A stretch of 64,000 nt of DNA, taken from contig JAKSGN010000003.1 in the NCBI GenBank assembly GCA_024180945.1, positions 248,001 to 312,000 on the forward strand, read 5' to 3'. Below, one piece after another: positions 57,115-64,000 of this stretch. Source of the DNA: Macrophomina tecta (lineage: Eukaryota > Ascomycota > Dothideomycetes > Botryosphaeriales > Botryosphaeriaceae). The translations under genes and the position numbers were made by a program. How positions within the stretch are numbered: position 1 is the first letter of the stretch; the number at the start of each line of letters is the position of its first letter. The notes beneath the pieces were generated by a model, which worked only from the letters and a program-made list of their open reading frames with translations, made no database searches and had not been told where the DNA came from.

Positions 57115-59138
57115 TCACTTCTTTTCCTCGGGCTCATCCCTGGGCATATTTACCCCCATCATGCCCATCATGTTACCCGCAGGACCTGCCATTCCCCCCT
57201 GACCCTTGAATGCTTCTAGCATATTCTTGAGGAGGTTGTAGTCCATCTCTACTACTTCATCCTTGCCTTCATCATCGCTCCTTTCGATCTCTTCAACATC
57301 ATCGTCCTTCTCATTAGCCTCCGCTTTTCCTTTACCCTTGATTGCCTTTTGCCCATCATTTTTCGGCTTCGGGTCGAGATCAAGTGCGCCAGCGTCCTTA
57401 AGCTCTGACTCCATTTGTGCCATCATCTTGCGGAACTCCTCTGCCTCTTTGGGGTCGAAGTCTTCGTCGTCATCTGAACTCAACTCTTCTACCGGCTTCG
57501 AGCCTGTCGGCGGTGGTCTCGGAGGTCCAAACATCCTTGCCTCGGTCTCTTTCTCCTTGAGCCGTGCCTCAACCTGCTCGCCCTTGATCTTCTTCAACTC
57601 GTCTATCGGCATCTCCATGATCTCCTTGTAGACATCGTCCGGCATACCCATCATCTCGCGCATCATCTTCGAGAATTCTTCCTCGTCGAACGACGCAGCC
57701 TTATCCTCGCCCTCGCTGCTGACATCGCTATCCTCATCATCCTCATCAACATCCATATCATCCAACTCGGCGCCCTCCGGCCCCGCATTATCGTCGTTCA
57801 AAAAGCTCTCAAACCGCTCCACCATCTTCCGCAAATTCTCCTGGGCCGCCTTGTCGCCAAACCCTTCACTCGCCGAATCCCGCACGCCCTCCATACTCAA
57901 CCCCTTCTTGCCCGCCAGCTCGCGTTCGAAATCCTCGTAGTTGATGTTCATCCAACTATCATCATCCTCGCCCTTCTCCCACGCGGCGATCTCCTCGTCC
58001 ATCGGCAGCACCTCGTCGCCGCTCCGCAAGTCCTCGAGCAGCATCTTGATCTCGCGCACGGCGGGCTTGTCCTGGTTCTGCGGATCGGCGACCAGCATGT
58101 CGAAGCCGCACGCCAGCTTCATGCCCAGCAGCAGGCGCTCGCGCTCCGGGCCGCCGCCGGGCTTCACGCTCGCGAGCGCCGGCTCCCAGGCGCGGGGCGC
58201 GGGGAAGTCCTGGGATTTGAGCTGCGCGTAGCCGACTTTGGTGAAGCGGACGCGCACGGTGACGAGGTCGGTGGGCGGGAAGGCGAGGGCGGAGGGGTCG
58301 CCGCGCTTGAGCGGCTTGAGGGAGATGGGGTCGCGCAGATAGAAGGCTTCGACGGCCGGGCTGACGTAGGTGGGGTTGCGGTGGAGGAGGAAGGCGAGGG
58401 TGCGGGGGATGGTGAGGAGGGCGTGGTGCAGGGCGGTGGAGATGTCGGAGGGGTAGTTGCGGATGCGGTAGAAGGCTTCTTCTTCGATCATGGGCGAGTG
58501 GATGATTGCGGAGGCGGAGGACCTGATGATGTTGCGGGCTTCTTCGAGGGTTAGGGGCCGCTTTTCTTGGGCGCCGGGTTTGCCTTCCAAGGGGAGGATC
58601 TTTAGTTGGCCATTGTTTATCCAGACCTGTGAGGGGTTAGTGTTGTGGTGTGGCGGAGAGGCGTAAGGCTTACCCTGTTCTCTGCGACTTCCGGGTTGAG
58701 CCATTTTGGGAGTGCATTTGCCGCTTCAATGAGCAAGAACTCGCCGTCCGTGTCGTAAATTCGTATCCAGGCGTCCTTGTTTTGCTTGCTGATCTCGCGG
58801 AGTAGGTAGACGATCAGCCATTCATCTGCAACCGAGTCGCCGTAGTTGGTGGTTCCTCGCAGCAGCCATGTACCATCTTCTCTCTTTAGGTCTAGCGTGA
58901 AAGACTCGCGCTGCCAGATGTAGTCCTTCAAGAGCTTTTTGCACAGCAGATTTGCAGCCGTTTCCACAGCCCGTAACCGTTCCCTGATCTGAGCGTCTGA
59001 AGCGAGCCTGGCGTCGATTATGTAGATGATGTACTCGACGGTGTCATCGGGGAGCCTTTTGGGAAAGCCGTTGAAGCCCTCGCCAAACCACTTGAAATCG
59101 TCCTGTGGAACATTGTCGACATCCTTGCTCTTTTCCAT
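57115..59138 (-). CDS. Ecdysoneless/SGT1 (ECD) family protein
   Basis: Exons on minus: 59138-58674 and 58626-57115, giving 658 residues. Members (human ECD, fission yeast Sgt1) act in splicing, transcription and cell-cycle control. Family blocks: DTVEYIIYIID at the start, YIWQRESFTLDL, GTTNYGDSVADEWLIVYLL, IYDTDGEFLLIEAANALPKW followed by VWINNGQLKILP, then VKVGYAQLKSQDFPAP-type and GMKLACGFDMLV. The C-terminal half is highly acidic with coiled stretches (EDDEDSDVSSEGEDKA, FSKMMREMMGMP). It is not the HSP90 co-chaperone that shares the name SGT1. The only intron is 47 bp. The first ATG with family match is 59138; the open frame upstream is unconserved. Confidence 0.88.
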
Positions 59139-59556
59139 GCTCGAGAAATTCCAGCGGCACCAGAGTGGGTTCGAACAGGGCAACTGAGGGGAGGAGCACG
59201 TTCTGCCAGCAGTCGGTATGACGCAGAATGTGGCGGAAGAGTTTAAGGCAGAGAGCAGGATGGCGTGGAAAGCGGATGGCGAAGATGGAAAGTCTTGGCG
59301 CGGGCGAAGATGTGCAGGCGGCCGCCCGCCTGGTCCGAGCGCCTTGTCCCGCCGCGCTAGCACCAAAACGACAACAGCAAAATAAACAACAGAACCAGAA
59401 GCGGCAGCCGCGCCATCTCCAGCTTCTCTCCACCGCCCACGCTCTCCCGACCCAAGCGCACGCCATTGCGCGCTCTGTCGCATTCTTTTTCGCTGCGCAT
59501 GACTAACCCATAGCTTCGACAAGCAGCCGCGCGCACACTCCGCCAAAAACTCCACC
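59139..59556. promoter_or_regulatory. Divergent promoter, ECD-family gene and spindle-pole protein
   Basis: 418 bp between outward-facing starts. No specific motif was assigned. Confidence 0.5.
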
Positions 59557-62500
59557 ATGGCGCACCTCTATCCCGACACGCCGCGCACCGAGTACGCCGG
59601 CGACCAAACGCGCCTATCCGCCGCCGATCTGGACATGTCCATCGAGCCGTCCTTCCACTCGCCCTCGAAGCATGGCGACGATCTCATCCGCCAGATGCGC
59701 GGCCAGCGCACCCCTCGCGGCCTGACAACACCCTCCGCCCGCAATCCGCTCGTCGTGCGTCGCAACCAGCAGCCCGGCAAGCAGGAGTTCACCCCGCTGC
59801 TGAAGAGCGCCATGAAAAACCGGATATCCAGCGCCTACGACCGGGAAAACGCGGGAAACGGCGTGTTCAAGGGCCCGATCGAGACGCCCGCCGCCCTCAA
59901 GCCCGGCTACAAATTCGACAACAGCCCGCTGCCCGAGGCGAGCACCATCTACGACGGCTCGTCGACGGATGTGACGGAGATGGCCGAGCCCGCGCCGCCG
60001 ATTGCAAGTAGCAGCATCATGTCGACACCGATGGCATTGCCGCGCGGCGGCGAGATGGACAGAGGGAACATGCTCACGTTGCGCGAGCAGGAGGCAGTGC
60101 GTCTTGCCACTCCTTCCCTCAATGATTGGCCGCGCTAACCAAGTTTTGCAGAAACTCGCGCAAATTGACAAGGAGAACTTTGGCCTCAAGCTCAAGATCC
60201 ACTACCTCGAGGAAAACCTCAAGCGATCCGGCGGCGACTTTGAGCAAGAAACGCTGCGAGAAAACACGGACCTGAAGGTCGACCGCGCAAAGCTGCAGGT
60301 GGAGTTGAGGAATATGAAGAAATCGTTGCATCAGGCTGAGAAAGAGCTGGAGGAATACAGGCAACAGCTTCAGGACTACGCCGAGAAGGTTAAGAAAAGG
60401 CATACTGACGCTAGTGCGCGCGAGGAAATCGAGGAGCTGAGGAGGCTGGCGGAGGCGAGGGCAGCAGAGCTAGAGGAACTCCACAAGAAGGTCGATTCGG
60501 CGGGGAAGGATGATGAAGAGATGGAGAAACTCCAGAACGAAATCGAGGATCTCGAGCACGAATTGCGCCAGAAGGATCAGGAGCTCACCCAAAAGGACGA
60601 CCAGCTGGAGGACCTGCGCGCCAAACTTGAATCGGCAGAGAACGGCGACGCTGACTCCGAGGAGAAGCAACGTGTAATCGACGAACAGACCGACAGGATC
60701 GATGAACTCGAGGACCAGCTAAGGCAGACCGCTCGGGAGAGAGACGAGAAAGAAGATGAGCTGGAAGAGCTTCAGGAAAGGTTGGATGCTCTCGATGGCG
60801 AGAAGGAAGCTACGATCAAATCATTGCAACGGCAGCTGGAGTCTTTCGAGCGTTCTAAAAAGGATGCTCTTGCAGATCTCGAGGAGAAGGTCCGGTTAAA
60901 GGAGCTTGACATCAAGTCTCTAGAGCGCCAAGTTGAATCGGTAGAACGCGAGAAGCAGAGCGAGGTGGATGCGCTGCTTGATCGCTTGAGGATTGCTGAG
61001 GCATCTGGCGGTAACCAAGCCCAACTTGCACAGCAAGCGGCCAATGAAGCCCGCGAGAAGCTGCAACAGGTGACCCGCCAGAAGGACGATGAGATCTCCT
61101 CCCTGAAAGCTCGTCTAGATGCAGCAGAGGCTTTGGAGGACAAGCTTGAGGAATGCCAACGCCAGCTACGCCAATACGTCGAGGATGCCAAGCGCCGGGA
61201 CGCTGCGGAGGAACGCCGGGATGATGAAATCCAACACCTGCGCGAACAGGTCCGCAATGCCGAGCGCAACATGAGCCCGCTGAAGAGATGGGCTGGTGAG
61301 AATGAAAATGCCAGTCAGGATCTGGAAAGACTTCGTTCTACCTTGGCTGAGCGTGACCGCGAGGTCGCGAGCCTGAAGAGGACGATCGAGTCACAATCTG
61401 CATCTTTGGAGGACCTCAGGCGCTCTCAGTCAGATTACGCTAGCCGCTTCGAATTGGAAAGCGTCAAGAGAGCTCTCGAATTCACTCGAAAAGACCTTGA
61501 GCAGAGCCGCAGGGCCCAAGAGCAAAACCACCTGAACCTCAACCAGCGCACGGAGGAGCTGGCAGCAGCTCGGCAGGCTTTGGAAGCTCGTACCAGCGAG
61601 CTAGATGATGTACGCAGGACTTTGGATCAACGAGTAGCGGATCTCAATGCCCGGAATCGTGAGCTGGACAATGCTAAGAAGTCTTTGACTGAACGCAATG
61701 AGGAAATCGAGGTCATTCGGACGAGCATGGAGGAGCCGGATACGCAGTTTGAAGTGGTCAACAACCTTGCCCGGGAGCGCGAGCAAGATCTTGCCCGCCT
61801 CCGTGCCACTGTTAATGCTCGGGAAAGGGATCTCGAGGGTATCCAGAAGCTGGCGAACGACAGGCTCCAGGCTCTCAATGACCTTAGGGAAGAGTTGTCA
61901 AACACCAAGCAGGAGCTCGAGGATGAGATTGAAGTGCTGATTGGCAGCAATGAAGAGGTCGAACTCGAGAAGCAGGCCCTGCAGATCCGAGTCTCACAGC
62001 TGGAGAAGGAGGTCATGAGCTCTTCCGATCTACAAAGCAAGCTTGAACCCCTTGAGAAGCGTCTCCGCACTGCTGATCGGGAGAAAGCCAGCCTCCAGTC
62101 TGAGATCGAGTCACTTCAGCAAGACCTCCGAATTGCTGACAAGGACCGCGAGTCTCTTCAGGCCCGTGTGCGCAAGCTCGTTCAAGATCTCGAGCAGGCT
62201 CGGACAGCTGCCACCAAGGGTCCTGATGTCTCCTCGACCGGCGAACGTCGTGATCTCCACGAAGCGGTCAAGTCAGCACAGCTCGAGGCTGAGGAGCTCC
62301 GCCTCGAACTTACCAATCGCGAGAAGCAGCTGTCAGAGTTGCAAGGCAAGCTACGCGAGGACAAGAGAAAGCTACGCACCGCTGAACTCGAGAACGAGGA
62401 GCTCAAGCTGCAGATCTCGGAAAAGGACGGTGAATTGGAAGCGTACACCGCTCGCTTCCAGCGTGAGGGTGGCGTCAACCGTGACGCGGTCAAAAAGCAC

Positions 62501-63158
62501 ACTGCCGACCTCAAGGAACTGCACGGACTCCTCCGCAACGCCACGCTCGAGGTTGAAGAGCTGCAAATCGCCCTAGCGGACCGCGATGCCCAGATGGACA
62601 CGCTCGTCAAAGAATCCCGTCAGCTCATTCGCGAGAAGGAACGTAAGCTCAAAGCTCTACAACTGCAGGCCGACGCTAGTGGCGACGCCGTCGAGCTCAA
62701 GGCCCAACTGTCCGAGAAAGACAAGAGACACTCGAGCGAGCTCAAGGGCCTGGCCAAGCAGATCCAGTACCTGCGCGCCAAATGCGCGCGCGAGGAGAAC
62801 TTCCGCGAGGGTTTGGCCTACGAGAAAAGGTTCTTCATGATGCAGATCGAGATGTATAACCAATGGTATGTTTTGTGCCTTTTCGCTCCCGCCGCAAATG
62901 TAAAGCTAATCCAATTCCCACTACAGCACCCAAGCCGATCTCCGTCTCGTCGAGGAAATGGGTATTACTCCTGATGTTTCCTTCAGGCAGCGCAAGCCTT
63001 CTCTACGTACTGCTGGACTGGCTGTCGTCGCGAGTATTCGTATGCGCAAGATGCGTGAGGAATGGGCTGCCAGCAGCAAGTTGCACGATGCGCTGGTCAA
63101 GAAGCTGGAGAGTATGAGGAGGGCGGGGAGAGCGAGTGGAAGGGGGTTGAAGGCGTAG
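59557..63158 (+). CDS. Spindle pole body coiled-coil protein, Pcp1/PcpA-like
   Basis: Exons 59557-60096, 60152-62865 and 62927-63158, giving 1161 residues. Pericentrin-like proteins anchor gamma-tubulin complexes at the spindle pole body. The N-terminal 180 residues are disordered with SP/TP sites. A centrosomin motif 1 follows at the exon junction: LREQEAKLAQIDKENFGLKL then KIHYLEEN, the gamma-tubulin-complex binding motif. Residues about 200-1060 are an almost unbroken coiled coil rich in Glu, Lys, Arg and Leu. The C-terminal PACT-like calmodulin-binding segment shows YLRAKCAREENFREGLAYEK, FFMMQIEMYNQCTQADL and LRTAGLAVVASIRMRKMREE. The two ends together fit Pcp1/PcpA better than Mto1/ApsB, but I cannot fully exclude the latter. 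Introns are 55 and 61 bp. Confidence 0.88.
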
Positions 63159-64000
63159 CGAGGCGGCCTGGTGGACGTGTCTCTTCCGTAGTACTGATTT
63201 TTCATGATATGGCGTTTGACTGGGATCGGGGAAGAAATGGGTGGCAACGTCTGTCTGGGATGGTGGAGCTTTTTCGTTCGAGCGAATCTCTGTCAAGTGG
63301 TGGTGTTGAGGCGTTTACGGTGTTGGATATTACTTGTGGCTATTGCTCGTAGCTTGTTGATGGCTTTACATGGCCGTCGTGTCAAATTTTATTCATACCA
63401 TCTGTCTGACTCCTGAATCATAGGCCCGTTTCCTGCTTCGCCTCAGTACTCTTATTGTGCGTTCAAGTCGGACTTTGGAGCATTTACGGAAGTCTCAGCG
63501 AACAGAACGACAGGCACAAATATGTGTGGACCGTTGAGGACTAAGTGCCCAGATACAAGGGGTCTGGACGGCGAGGATTTCGCGGTCGGAAGGATGCTTT
63601 AACTTCGCACTTTCAATTGTGTACTTGTGCTTGTGGAACAGTTTTTGGTTTGCTGTACCTTTACTTCTGCCCACTTGACGGCCATGCGCAATTGACCACA
63701 CCATACCACACCTGACCACCCCGGCAACCGCTTGATGAAGGACTGTGTCGTTAACACTAAACTCCTAGTCTGCCATGGAGCGCCTATGTGTTGATACTGC
63801 TTCTGAATCCGTGGTCCCGTACTTGTCAGGCAAGCCTCTGCTATTCGTGCAATGAGGAAGTTCATGGCATTCCAAATGGACCACTTTGCCCTCTTTACCA
63901 GCACGGGCCTGCATAATCTACGACTTGGGTTTGCACCATATTTCGTGGATTTAGGGGATTACGAAGGGGTTTTGAGTGGGTCAGGCTGGTTAGCGGCGTT
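63159..64000. other. 3' flank and window end, no gene recognised
   Basis: 842 bp after the spindle-pole gene. Short ORFs on both strands show no family signal. A gene could begin beyond the window edge. Confidence 0.45.

Noticed and set aside
59160..59180. GGTTCGAA resembling a tRNA T-loop
   Set aside because: No matching acceptor, D or anticodon stems around it; it lies in a divergent promoter.
63599..63904. 101-codon minus-strand ORF at the window end
   Set aside because: No family resemblance and no splice support; likely chance.

Overview
The window looks like nuclear DNA of a filamentous ascomycete (Pezizomycotina; Dothideomycetes is a guess). Most genes carry several short introns of about 46-65 bp with GTRNGT donors and CTNAY-like branch sites. 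Typical fungal families are present: a Zn2Cys6 regulator, a SAT4/rhodopsin-type membrane protein, a PDR transporter, DUF7702 and a cAMP-receptor-like GPCR. No rRNA, tRNA, CRISPR array or bacterial operon was recognised. All exon joins were worked out by eye from splice signals, frame and family resemblance; each coding length was checked for divisibility by three.

Left part (1-13.5 kb): a lactonase (-) and a sugar-type MFS transporter (+) diverge from a shared 0.33-kb promoter. Next comes the clearest event in the window. A complete 2.86-kb hAT transposon (5323-8182) with an intact 748-residue transposase, 21-bp terminal inverted repeats and a perfect 8-bp target duplication sits inside the first exon of an Ost-alpha/TMEM184-type gene (5205-9393). 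The rest of that gene is still in frame on the far side. A Dal5-like MFS gene without an obvious start codon follows.

Middle part (13.5-36 kb): an unclassified seven-helix membrane protein, a 3.3-kb gene-free stretch, a GPCR, a decayed aldo-keto reductase with a solo LTR 15 bp after its stop, an acyl-CoA dehydrogenase with a GC-AG intron, a SAT4-type membrane protein, a Zn2Cys6 factor with a long serine repeat, two divergent DUF7702 paralogues and a zinc alcohol dehydrogenase. This is the accessory-looking part.

Right part (36-64 kb): a nucleoside hydrolase, a full-size PDR/ABCG transporter, a secreted type-B carboxylesterase and a membrane-anchored SDR, then a dense housekeeping block. That block holds a LETM1-domain mitochondrial protein, the ribosome-biogenesis factor Tsr4/PDCD2, eIF3k, an ecdysoneless/SGT1-family protein and a Pcp1/PcpA spindle-pole coiled-coil protein.

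No biosynthetic gene cluster or clearly novel system was found. The best leads are the fresh transposon disruption, the pseudogene plus solo LTR pair, the divergent DUF7702 pair and a few unusual introns and repeats.
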